From QAMH01 sp964435565 (GTDB lineage: Bacteria; Actinomycetota; Coriobacteriia; Coriobacteriales; QAMH01), in the NCBI GenBank assembly GCA_964435565.1, contig CAYSZR010000009.1:1-40825 (forward strand): a stretch of DNA of 40,825 nucleotides. Direction: 5' to 3'. The translations under genes were made by a program, and so were the position numbers. The notes beneath the pieces are model-generated. The model worked only from the letters and a program-made list of their open reading frames with translations, searched no databases and had not been told where the DNA came from. Shown piece by piece: positions 1 through 8,734 of the stretch. Position 1 is the first letter of the stretch; every line of letters starts with the position of its first letter.

Positions 1-177
1 AACCAAGAGGGCGTTGGCTGGTATTCGGACGACGCTGAAGGTATGCCGCTTTATCGTCAGTTCAATCCCTATGAGACGATTGGCACGCATAACTATACGG
101 CCGATGCGGCCGAGGACGAATATCTCGGCTCTATTGGGTGGTGGCGCGAAGGCATTGCTTGGTACGGTCTTAAATGA
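1..177 (+). CDS. 3' end of a DUF5648-repeat protein (partial)
   Basis: The open frame enters from the left edge and encodes 58 residues before a TGA at 175-177. It reads as the end of the second and all of the third DUF5648 unit: a GW-x-SDD segment, then RQFNPYE, GTHNYT and a closing REGIAWYG. The same order ends the DUF5648 domain of the next genes. The protein stops two residues after the repeat, so here DUF5648 is the C-terminal domain, unlike the downstream paralogues where a catalytic domain follows. The N-terminal part lies outside the window, so the enzymatic role, if any, cannot be told. Confidence 0.85.
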   Translation, partial: NQEGVGWYSDDAEGMPLYRQFNPYETIGTHNYTADAAEDEYLGSIGWWREGIAWYGLK

Positions 178-275
178 TGCCGCGTGACTTTTTGCGTTTT
201 CTGTTATATGTCGTAAATATATATGGCATGATAAGATGCCCTGCGTGGGAATTAGTTTAGTCTCAAGGGGTTTAT

Positions 276-3266
276 ATGCAGCGTGGGGAATGCAGGGTAT
301 CGATTAGCTCGGCTTTGTTTATTGCTTTTGCCGGTTTTCTTATGGCTATGGTTTTTGTTATTCCGGCATTTGGTGATACACCTGAGGTGAACAAGGTCGA
401 CACGATTGATGAGGTATCTTCTGAAAAGGTTTCTATAGTCGAAGATGAGAAAGTCATCGAAGAGGCAATCGAGGCACCTAAAGAAGAGTCTGTTGGAAAT
501 GTAAGCGAAGACGCTAAAACGACCAGCGCTTCTGTTGACCCTGTCATTAGTCCTGCTGTTGAACCAGTTGTTGAGGAGGAAGCAAAGCAACCTTCTTCTG
601 CTACGGTTGTCGAGGCGGCTTCAAGTCAGGGCGATCAGTCGCTTGACGCTCAAGTTTCAAGCGACGAGACGTATATCGCTACGCACCAGGATATGTTCCG
701 GCTTTATAACCCATACGACGGCCAACATCTCTATACGGCAGATTTTAAAGAAGCAATCTCTATCGCTGAAATTGGTTGGCGATATGAGGGTGTAGGCTGG
801 GTCGCGCCGAAGATCTCAGATTATCCCGTGTTTCGCCTGTACAACCCCTATTCGGGCGATCATCATTTTACGTTAGATTATAACGAATACGCGACTTTAG
901 CCACGATTGGCTGGAACCAGGAGGGTATTGGATGGTATTCAGACAGTTCGGATCAAGTGCCTTTGTACAGGCAGTTTAATCCCTACGAAAACGTGGGCAC
1001 TCATAATTACACGACTGATGCGAACGAGGATGAATATCTCGGTTCTGTTGGGTGGTGGCGTGAAGGCGTTGCTTGGTATGCGACAAGGGGCGATGTTGTT
1101 CCTGTCCCCGCACGTTTTCTTACAACCGCTTCTTGGGGCTCGCTTAATACCTATTGGATCGATCCTAGCGGCAGCATCGCAAAGTCTCGCCTGATAACAA
1201 CATCGGAGGGTTTGTCGTATTGCGCATACGCAGGTTCCGATGGTTCTATTTCTAAAGGACAGATAACTGATTCTGATGGCGTCACCTATCTGTGCGATGC
1301 CAATGGTGTCGTTGCTCCGACAATAAGCGCAACAGCTGAAATCAATACTGCGGGACTTACCCAAAAATTTGTTTCAATGGTGGGCAACAACGCAGTTTGT
1401 ATATTTTTGCCGTCATATGCGACGCTTTCAAAATCAACACTTTCTGTTGCCAATATGGATGGTTCTGCAACGAGCGTATCTATTTCTGGTCACGGGTTCT
1501 CTTTCGAGCTGGACGGGAATGGCAGGACAGTTGATTTGTCGGCGCTTGACGGGGATCTTGGTACGTATGGCACGGCATCGTTTACGATGCGATATTTGAA
1601 TACCGCATACACCTTGACCTTTATGAAGTCGGCATCAATCGCAGCCATGTATGTTAATAGCAAGGACCCCACGAATTACGGGCGTTCGTATGTCGAGGCA
1701 AGTCCAGACCATACAGTCAGCGCCGATGTTAAGGTTTCGATGGTAGACGCTGATGGCATCAACGTATACAGCTATGACACAGATAAGGGAAAGACTTCTA
1801 CGATTAAAGGCAGGGGTAATTCAACCTGGGGCAATAGCTTTAAAAAGCCATACCAGGTCAAGCTCAAAGAGGGTACGAATCTTTTAACGAGCAACAATGA
1901 CAAGAAAAGCGCCGATGCAAACAAGAAGTGGGTTTTGCTTGCCGGTTCAAATGATGCGACACTGCTTCATACGGCCATTGGATATGATGCAGGTCTTGAA
2001 CTTGGCCTTTCTGGCTGCGAGGGAAGGTTTGTCGATTTGTATTACGATGGCGAATATCGTGGTACTTATTATCTGTGTGAAAAAGTCGAGATCAACGATG
2101 GTAGGGTTGATATCAATGATCTCGAAAAAGATCTTGAGAAGGCAAATCCGGACATCGAAGATTTGTCTGCGTTACCAACTGCCACGGGCACGAATGCCTT
2201 TGGGTATACCTATAAATATTCGCAGGTTCCCAACAACCCTTCAGATATTTCCGGTGGCTATCTCCTTGAATTGGACTGGGCATATTACGAAGATGAGCTA
2301 AATTATTTCATAACCTCGGTTGGGCCTTTCGTTTTGAAGGGTCCCGAAGCATGCTCCAAAGAATGCCTGATTTACATAAGCGAATATACGCAAAAGGCCC
2401 TTAATAAACTTGCAGCCAACACATTTAACAGTGGCGAATCGTTTGATCTTGATTCGCTTGCCAAGACGTATCTGGCAAGCGAGTTCTTTAAGAATATCGA
2501 TGCATTTCTGACTTCCACCTATTTCTATAAAGAGAAGGGCGATACGCCGCTCATCGCTGCTCCGTTGTGGGACTATGATGCGTCGATGGGCGTGAGGACC
2601 GATTGGCCGGATAATTCGTTTAGAAAATACGAAGGCTTTACTTCGCCGCATGCTAGATTATGGATTCAAAGCCAAGCGCTGCAGGACAAGGTCAAGCGCC
2701 TCTATGCTTCTATATTTTCTCCTCTCATGCACAACGTTCTTCTTGGTGATGCAGGCGCGCATGGTAGTTTCCTTCATTCGATTGCGTACTATCGGGGTCT
2801 CATTGCTCGTTCGCAAGTGATGAACCAGGCACTTTTCGGAATTACCTCTTTTGGCAATGAGCTTGCTCCCTTTGCCTCATACGATATGAATGCGCGCTAT
2901 CTGCGCAACTGGATTACGTATCGTACGCAATGGTGGGATGCCAACTATCAAACGCTTACCGGTTCGTCGATCTACAATCCTTCAAGTGTCTATGAAGACA
3001 GGGACTTCTCTGATGTGTACGATTATTACTATTATGTTGCCAATAACCCAGATGTAGCAGCATTTTGTGGCGGAGATCCCGAGCTTGCATTGTGGCACTT
3101 TGTAACTTATGGCATCGACGAAGGCCGTGTTGCCTCTGCCAATTTCAATGTTTGGACATATCGTGACATGTATGGTGACCTGCAGGCCGCGTTCGGGGAC
3201 AATATCGGGTCGTATTATTATCATTTTATTGATAACGGTTTTAAAGAGGGCCGCTATATTGTATAG
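276..3266 (+). CDS. Secreted CotH-like kinase with DUF5648 domain
   Basis: 996 residues. The start is set by AAGGGG at 265-270. A signal peptide (hydrophobic residues about 12-32) is followed by an acidic, Ser/Thr/Val-rich linker to about 135. Three DUF5648 units follow (about 139-270), beginning MFRLYNPYDGQHLYT, and then a linker region with sandwich-like spacing. A CotH-type domain covers about 460-850, with the nucleotide-binding GRGNSTW motif near 510 and the PLWDYDASMG metal-site motif near 762. CotH kinases phosphorylate secreted or surface proteins, as in Bacillus spore coats; here the substrate is unknown and no spore role is implied. The last 80 residues hold two repeats of about 40 residues, each ending in a G-x-x-EGR pattern. 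There is no LPXTG sorting signal, so attachment to the wall probably relies on DUF5648 or the C-terminal repeats. First complete member of a run of DUF5648 proteins. Confidence 0.85.
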   Translation: MQRGECRVSISSALFIAFAGFLMAMVFVIPAFGDTPEVNKVDTIDEVSSEKVSIVEDEKVIEEAIEAPKEESVGNVSEDAKTTSASVDPVISPAVEPVVEEEAKQPSSATVVEAASSQGDQSLDAQVSSDETYIATHQDMFRLYNPYDGQHLYTADFKEAISIAEIGWRYEGVGWVAPKISDYPVFRLYNPYSGDHHFTLDYNEYATLATIGWNQEGIGWYSDSSDQVPLYRQFNPYENVGTHNYTTDANEDEYLGSVGWWREGVAWYATRGDVVPVPARFLTTASWGSLNTYWIDPSGSIAKSRLITTSEGLSYCAYAGSDGSISKGQITDSDGVTYLCDANGVVAPTISATAEINTAGLTQKFVSMVGNNAVCIFLPSYATLSKSTLSVANMDGSATSVSISGHGFSFELDGNGRTVDLSALDGDLGTYGTASFTMRYLNTAYTLTFMKSASIAAMYVNSKDPTNYGRSYVEASPDHTVSADVKVSMVDADGINVYSYDTDKGKTSTIKGRGNSTWGNSFKKPYQVKLKEGTNLLTSNNDKKSADANKKWVLLAGSNDATLLHTAIGYDAGLELGLSGCEGRFVDLYYDGEYRGTYYLCEKVEINDGRVDINDLEKDLEKANPDIEDLSALPTATGTNAFGYTYKYSQVPNNPSDISGGYLLELDWAYYEDELNYFITSVGPFVLKGPEACSKECLIYISEYTQKALNKLAANTFNSGESFDLDSLAKTYLASEFFKNIDAFLTSTYFYKEKGDTPLIAAPLWDYDASMGVRTDWPDNSFRKYEGFTSPHARLWIQSQALQDKVKRLYASIFSPLMHNVLLGDAGAHGSFLHSIAYYRGLIARSQVMNQALFGITSFGNELAPFASYDMNARYLRNWITYRTQWWDANYQTLTGSSIYNPSSVYEDRDFSDVYDYYYYVANNPDVAAFCGGDPELALWHFVTYGIDEGRVASANFNVWTYRDMYGDLQAAFGDNIGSYYYHFIDNGFKEGRYIV

Positions 3267-3441
3267 ACGGATGGAAGTAAGTAAGTTACCCAATCTCTCT
3301 CAATTGGCTTAAATATTCGTTGAAAAGCCCTCGCAAATTGCCTGATTGATGTTTGCCTGTGGTTTACTTGAGGTGTAAATGACCTAAATCCGAGCAGGTG
3401 CTAAAATAAATATTGCAGACGTTTTTAAAAATAGGAGAAAC

Positions 3442-4500
3442 ATGACACTAAAACGATGCACAAAAATTTTCGGTTTTGCTTTGGTCGTAGTTGCGTGCGT
3501 GATTTGTGCCGTCTTGATTATTCCGGCGCCCGCGCAGGCAACGCAATCAGGCAGTATTAAGATGTGGCGTCTTTATAACCCGTATTCGGGCGAACACCTC
3601 TACACGTATAACGAATCTGAGCGTGATACAAATGCGTCGATTGGATGGCGACTGGAAGGCTTTGGCTGGATTGCGCCAGAAAAATCGAGCACGCCGGTTT
3701 ACCGTCTCTATAACCCGTATTCGGGTGATCATCATTACACGGTAGACTACAACGAATATACTTCGCTTGGCTCTATCGGTTGGAATCAAGAGGGTATCGG
3801 TTGGTATTCCGATGATACGAAGACTGTTCCCATATATCGCGAGTTTAATCCATACGAGCAAATTGGAACACATAACTATACAAGCTCATTGAACGAGGAT
3901 AATACGCTGGCGAGTAAAGGTTGGATTCAAGAGGGCGTCGCCTGGTATGGACTCGAAATGGGACAATCGTATACAGCGGGTTCGAATATTATGGGCACAA
4001 GCACTGTCTCTGCCCAAAGTATGGCCGATTGGTTCAGGTCTAAGCAGAAATCCTATCCTGCTGAATTTGCAGCAGGTGGAGCTTCGAGTATCGATGACTT
4101 TACAAAAATCGTCTGGGAAGAGGCCGCAGCCGAGGGCGTGCGCGCTGATGTTGTATTTTGCCAAGCCATGCTCGAAACAGGTTATTTGCAGTATACCGGG
4201 CAGGTGTCTGTCAAACAGCTGAACTTTTGTGGTTTGAAAACAACGGATGGCTCCACTTTTGCATCATTTAATTCCGTGCGTGAAGGGGTGCGTGCCCACG
4301 TCCAGCACCTGAAGTGTTACGCGTCTACTGATTCGCTTAATAATCCCTGCGTTGATCCACGCTTTGACAATGTCGTGAGCATGTATGGCAGGGGGAGCGC
4401 GCCTTCTGTTGAAATGCTGTCTGAGAAATGGGCAAGCGGGGCATCGTATGGCACGGATCTGATGAATTTTATTAACGGACTTATTGAGTTCGCGTCTTAA
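3442..4500 (+). CDS. Secreted glucosaminidase-family peptidoglycan hydrolase with DUF5648 domain
   Basis: 352 residues, start set by AGGAG at 3433-3437. A signal peptide (about 1-33, ending near PAQA) leads almost directly into the three DUF5648 units (about 41-172) with no long linker. After a short spacer, residues about 205-350 resemble the glucosaminidase (Pfam Glucosaminidase / FlgJ- and LytD-like) fold. The likely catalytic glutamate lies in QAMLETG, followed by a conserved NFCGLK stretch and an AHVQHLKCYA helix. This family cleaves the glycan strand of peptidoglycan between N-acetylglucosamine and N-acetylmuramic acid. It acts outside the membrane. Its neighbours are a CotH-like protein and an amidase with the same targeting module, which suggests a set of wall-remodelling enzymes. 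The family call is from motif recognition; the bond cleaved is inferred. Confidence 0.82.
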   Translation: MTLKRCTKIFGFALVVVACVICAVLIIPAPAQATQSGSIKMWRLYNPYSGEHLYTYNESERDTNASIGWRLEGFGWIAPEKSSTPVYRLYNPYSGDHHYTVDYNEYTSLGSIGWNQEGIGWYSDDTKTVPIYREFNPYEQIGTHNYTSSLNEDNTLASKGWIQEGVAWYGLEMGQSYTAGSNIMGTSTVSAQSMADWFRSKQKSYPAEFAAGGASSIDDFTKIVWEEAAAEGVRADVVFCQAMLETGYLQYTGQVSVKQLNFCGLKTTDGSTFASFNSVREGVRAHVQHLKCYASTDSLNNPCVDPRFDNVVSMYGRGSAPSVEMLSEKWASGASYGTDLMNFINGLIEFAS

Positions 4501-4555
4501 GGGCATTCTTGCTAGTAGGATTTCTTGCCCTAATTGGTTTTTGGAGGCATGTTAC

Positions 4556-6031
4556 ATGAAGAGATGTCAGGAAAACATCTTAAAGCTGTTCGCCTTGACC
4601 TTGCTATGCGGTGCATTCATGACGGCTGTTCCTGCGTTTGCGGCAGATGCTGCTGGATCAGGCGAGTTGGCGACGACGAGTGAAGTGAGGGTCGCGCAGA
4701 CGGCAATTGTCGAAGAGTCCCTTGTCCAAGAGTCCCTTGTCCAAGAGTCAACAAAAGAAGCCGCTACTTTGGATACGGATGTTCATGTGAACGATTCGAC
4801 GCAGTCTGCTGATAATGTAATTACGCAGCCAGCGACAGCTCCGGTTGCTTCCGAAGAAGCAAAATTGCAAACGGCCACACAGGCAGACTCTGGTCCAGCG
4901 ATTTCTGCCACTGCTCAAACTTCTGTAACTGAGACGCCTGTTTCATCTGCAGTCGCGTCGGCGTCGGTCGATACGGGTCATGAAGCGAATGACACATCGG
5001 ATCTTGTCGGGCAGGCAAGTGTTTCTGCAACAGAAATTACTTCAATCAACATGTTCCGCCTTTATAACCGCTATTCGGGAGAACACTTATACACGGCGGA
5101 TAGAGTAGAGCGGGCAAGTCTTGTTTCGGTTGGCTGGACGTATGAAGGGGTCGGCTGGCAAGCCCCCTCGATTTCGAATACCCCGGTTTACCGTCTCTAT
5201 AATCCTAATTCCGGTGATCATCATTACACGATGAGCTATAACGAATATTCGACACTGGGGATTATCGGGTGGAACCAAGAGGGCGTTGGATGGTATTCCG
5301 ATGACAATCAGACGGTTCCGTTGCTCAGGCAGTTCAATCCTAACGAAGAAGTCGGGACGCACAATTACACTACAAGTCAAAACGAAAACGATGAGCTCGT
5401 GCGCATTGGCTGGATTGGCGAAGGCATTGCTTGGTACGCGGTTGCTGGTGGAAGCGCAGCATCTGATTTTAGCTATATCTATCTTGATGCAGGTCATGGA
5501 TGGGGAAGTTCTTACAGTAATCAGTATGACTCCGGCGCTTGCGGTAATGGATATGTTGAAGCTCAGGAAACAAAGGAGCTTGTGCAAAAGGTTGCAGCTT
5601 ATGCAGAGAGTTTGTACGGTTTGTATGTCTATACCAACATCGATTCCAATGTACAGTATTGGGATCGGCAGGCAGATGCTAAATCGCGCGGTTGCACATC
5701 GTTAGTGTCGATTCATTTCAATGCATTTAACGGTGGAGTTGCAACGGGCAGCGAAAGCTATATTCATAGTAAATATGCAGCAGCCAGGTCTTCATATCTT
5801 CAAAGCATTATGCATGAGCATCTGGTAGATAGTATGCAGCTTACAGATCGTGGAAAAAAGGAAGCGGTGCTCTCAGTCTGCAATGGTTCTGAAACGGGAA
5901 TTGCCGCGACATTGCTTGAAATCTGCTTTATCGATAATTCATACGATATGTCGCAGTACAAGCTTAGAGAAGACAGCATTGCACGAGCGCTTGCTGAAGG
6001 CCTCTATGAGGCCGCGAGTGCAGGCTTCTAG
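4556..6031 (+). CDS. Secreted N-acetylmuramoyl-L-alanine amidase (Amidase_3) with DUF5648 domain
   Basis: 491 residues from ATG 4556, chosen over an upstream in-frame ATG (4484) because TTGGAGG at 4541-4547 precedes it and a clean signal peptide (about 1-33, ending AFA-AD) follows. A long Ala/Ser/Thr/Glu-rich linker runs to about 160 and contains two exact 15-bp repeats. The three DUF5648 units span about 165-300, and the zinc amidase domain about 308-487. The expected zinc and catalytic residues are visible in order: LDAGHG, YVEAQE, SIHFNA and LLEICF. Amidase_3 enzymes cut the bond between muramic acid and the stem peptide. The gene lies 55 nt downstream of the glucosaminidase gene, so the two may be co-transcribed. 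Divergent copies of the DUF5648 motifs (NRYSGEH, NPNSGDH) show the repeats are not recent copies of each other. Confidence 0.88.
   Translation: MKRCQENILKLFALTLLCGAFMTAVPAFAADAAGSGELATTSEVRVAQTAIVEESLVQESLVQESTKEAATLDTDVHVNDSTQSADNVITQPATAPVASEEAKLQTATQADSGPAISATAQTSVTETPVSSAVASASVDTGHEANDTSDLVGQASVSATEITSINMFRLYNRYSGEHLYTADRVERASLVSVGWTYEGVGWQAPSISNTPVYRLYNPNSGDHHYTMSYNEYSTLGIIGWNQEGVGWYSDDNQTVPLLRQFNPNEEVGTHNYTTSQNENDELVRIGWIGEGIAWYAVAGGSAASDFSYIYLDAGHGWGSSYSNQYDSGACGNGYVEAQETKELVQKVAAYAESLYGLYVYTNIDSNVQYWDRQADAKSRGCTSLVSIHFNAFNGGVATGSESYIHSKYAAARSSYLQSIMHEHLVDSMQLTDRGKKEAVLSVCNGSETGIAATLLEICFIDNSYDMSQYKLREDSIARALAEGLYEAASAGF
4715..4744 (+). repeat. Two tandem 15-bp repeats in the amidase linker
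   Basis: The 15-mer GAGTCCCTTGTCCAA occurs twice head to tail, with a third copy begun at 4745 (GAGTC). It encodes a five-residue repeat, ESLVQ, in the flexible linker between the signal peptide and DUF5648. Being a multiple of three, copy-number change would keep the frame and only alter linker length. Confidence 0.9.
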
Positions 6032-6068
6032 TTTTTTGCTAGGCGTTTATTGGGGAAGTTGGCAGAGG

Positions 6069-6647
6069 ATGGAGGGCCTCTTGAAACAGGCATCAGTGCT
6101 ATTGTGCGTGATCGGTGCTTGTCTTGCGCTGGCGGGGTGCGGTATTGCTAGTCAAAATAGCTCTTCTTCGACTGGCTCATCGAGCAGCGCGAGTCTGTCT
6201 TCGGCTGCCAGCAGCATGAGTTCCTCTGCATCTGTTCGAAGTGCGGCAATTGGCGAGGGGGATGTCACTATCGAAGTGGACAATGCCACAGGCTCCGATA
6301 TTGTAAGCGTTTCAATTAAGCCAAGCTCGCAGAAAGCATTTTCCGATGCAAATAGTTTTAGCGGGTTTATTCTCGCCGATGGTGATACAGTCTCTCTTTC
6401 GTTCGGGTCTGTTCCAGCAACTCAGACTTATGACCTGCTTTTTAAAACATCCAATGACGGGAAGATGCTGTTTCGAAGCGTCGATTTGATTAGTGCCCAA
6501 AAGATAACCCTGCGTTTTGATCAAGGCGTCGGATTTGTCACTTTCGTAGATGGCTCCGGGAATGAAGGTGACAATCGAACTGAAGCAATGAATGCGGAAA
6601 GAAATGCTGAGGGCTCGACATATGATACGGAAAACCAAAAAGGCTAA
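6069..6647 (+). CDS. Lipoprotein of unknown function
   Basis: 192 residues from ATG 6069; an in-frame TTG at 6081 preceded by GGAGGG is an alternative start. The N-terminus is a lipoprotein signal: a hydrophobic stretch ends in the lipobox LAGC, with the cysteine at residue 24, so the protein should be lipid-anchored on the outer face of the membrane. About 35 residues of Ser/Ala linker follow. Residues about 60-165 form a compact, probably beta-rich domain with the phrases VTIEVDNATGSDIVSVSIKPS and ITLRFDQG (about 19-20 residues apart in style from known lipoproteins), which I do not recognise. The tail is charged and polar. The gene starts 37 nt after the amidase gene and ends 11 nt before the convergent sulfatase-fold gene. 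The function is unknown. Confidence 0.75.
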   Translation: MEGLLKQASVLLCVIGACLALAGCGIASQNSSSSTGSSSSASLSSAASSMSSSASVRSAAIGEGDVTIEVDNATGSDIVSVSIKPSSQKAFSDANSFSGFILADGDTVSLSFGSVPATQTYDLLFKTSNDGKMLFRSVDLISAQKITLRFDQGVGFVTFVDGSGNEGDNRTEAMNAERNAEGSTYDTENQKG

Positions 6648-6658
6648 TTGCGTTTCCG

Positions 6659-8734
6659 CTAGTTTTTAAGCTCCCACATTTGATCAGTGAAAGTCCAGTT
6701 TTTTAAATCTTCCGCATAGCCATTGATAATGCATTTCTGCAGGGCGACCCACTGCAGCTTGCTTAAATCGCCTACGGTCATGAAATATGACCTTTCTCGG
6801 GACTCGCCCTCCTTCTGATCTTTCATCGGCGTGCCGTATGCTGAATAGTCTGCATCGATTGCATCAAGGACCGTTGGAATGAAATCGGCATGCGAAACAG
6901 GCGCCGTAGAAATCGTGATAGGGGCTTGCGATTGCTCGGAGCTTGTCTGTTGCTTGACTAGCATAATGGGGCTTGAAGGCTCCGGAAGCGGAGCTTGTGC
7001 ATAATACCAATATCCGTGATCAGCCGTTATGATGATAGTTGCGTCGTCGTATAGGCCCAACGCCTTTAGCTGGCGTATGTATTCGCTGACTATTTCTAAT
7101 GAGCCAGCAGATTGGTCAATGATGTTTGACCCGTCCGGTCCTGCGTTTTTGGCATCGTTCGTCATATTGTATGGGCCATGTGATCCAGAAAGATGGATGA
7201 GCTTGAAGGCGCCGTTCTCACCTGCGTCCGTAGGTTCGATTCCTTGATGTGTAAGTCCTTTGTAGTACAGAAGGTCATCAAGTATATACAGGGTGTTACT
7301 CGGGTCGGTTTCAGTTTGGCTGCGAACATCACGTTTGAAGGTCCCTCGGTTTATCTGGTCGGTATAAAACCAGAAGTTCTGCTTGAGGGGCCAGGGACTT
7401 ACGCGATAGAGAGAGCATCGATAGAGAATTTTGATGGCACCCAACGGGTCGATACCGTTTTTCTCGACGTAGGAATCGAGCGATTGCACATTGACAGTAC
7501 GTGATTCGAGGACGCTGTTTTTATCTTCGAGCGTGTCGGAATAAACTCCGACGCTATATCCCTTGTCATTAAGTGTATCCAGAAAATCAGTGTGATCCCA
7601 ACGGTGTTCGAAGTATTCTTCTTAAGTTTGGTCTTGCTCAGGATAAGCTCCGGTGAGTAGGCACGGAATCGCATACGGTGTTGGAATCATTGATCCTGTT
7701 GAATCTACGTAGCGCGTGAAACCAGTCATTTCGTCAAGAGCATTTGGATATGTGTCAAGAGTTTGCTTGAGCGTGTTCGTATCGAATGTGTCAAGAACAA
7801 AGACAATCACATTGTTTTTAGATGAAACTTCATTCAAACCCGCTCGTGTGGCGACAGAGTTATATGAATCTTCTGCTCGGCCTGTCGTTAGATGGCTATA
7901 AGGCAAAGCTGCAGTTGCAATGATTTGAACAGCTAATAAAGCGATACAGAGAATGTTTGTAAGAATAGAAAAAAAGCGATTACGGCAAAGCGCAAGTGTC
8001 AGGCAGACCGCGAGAATCATAAACCAAACGACACTGCTTAATAGCATCATTCTGTCATGATCTTCCCAATGGACGGGGCTTCCATCAGCAGGAGGTAATC
8101 CGGTGTTCAAGAAAAGAGATTGCGCGTAAGCGGCAATCGCCAGTGCGAAGATAATGGCGATCACAACGTTAAATGCTTTGCCGCGCAGTAAAGCGACAAT
8201 TAGGCTGCATACAAGCGTGATGACAATCGCCGCAATGATAATGGGGCCGATTATGGTTTGAAGCCTAAATAGGAGCGAGTCGGTGCTTCTAGCCACGATT
8301 TCAAGGGGCGCCTCGACAAAGATGGTGACGACGAAAAAGGCTATTGCCAAGAATGCCTGCACAAAGCGAACGCCATAGGATTTTGGCTTGCCGTGGACGC
8401 GTGTTTTGTCCGCCTTTTCAAAGGCACTGACAAGAGAAGTTTTATCAGATCCGCCTTCGATGCGATGGACTTTGGGATCGACGATCTTATTGGCATTTTC
8501 ATCGATTTTAAATAGCTTGAAAATAGCTTTGCGAGTGCGTCTGAATGCGACGCCTGCGACAGCTGAAAGCGCGACTGCAACACCGGCGAGGGCCTGGATG
8601 GTGTAGGTCATGACCGAAGGGTCAACATATGCGAATGCCGGCGGTGCAAACATCGCGAATATGACAATTGAAATTGCTGTTATGCAGAAAATATCAAGAA
8701 CATCGACGAATGTTTTATTGCAAGTCATTATCAT
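6659..8734 (-). pseudogene. Membrane-anchored sulfatase-fold phosphoglycerol transferase-like gene, interrupted by in-frame TAA
   Basis: One reading frame runs from ATG 8734 (GGAG at 8746-8743) to TAG at 6661-6659, about 691 codons, but it is broken by a TAA at 7624-7622. The frame is the same on both sides, and the codons after the stop continue the expected domain, so a single base change explains the break. The first part has about seven membrane segments and then an extracytoplasmic sulfatase fold: a metal Asp in FVLDTFDT and the probable nucleophile Thr in IPTPYAIPCLLTG. The second part carries the other metal residues, in HLSGSHGPY and ITADHGYWYY. LtaS and GacH share this fold and transfer glycerol phosphate from phosphatidylglycerol, to teichoic acid and to group A carbohydrate respectively. 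The start overlaps the end of the upstream gene by about 20 nt, implying co-expression. Readthrough or a sequencing error cannot be excluded. Confidence 0.8.

Noticed and set aside
225..240. Terminator between the first two DUF5648 genes
   Set aside because: GGCAT/ATGCC gives only a 5-bp stem and no T-run follows.
4715..4744. CRISPR-like or other direct-repeat array
   Set aside because: Only two exact 15-bp copies with no spacers, inside a coding linker; no cas gene in the window.
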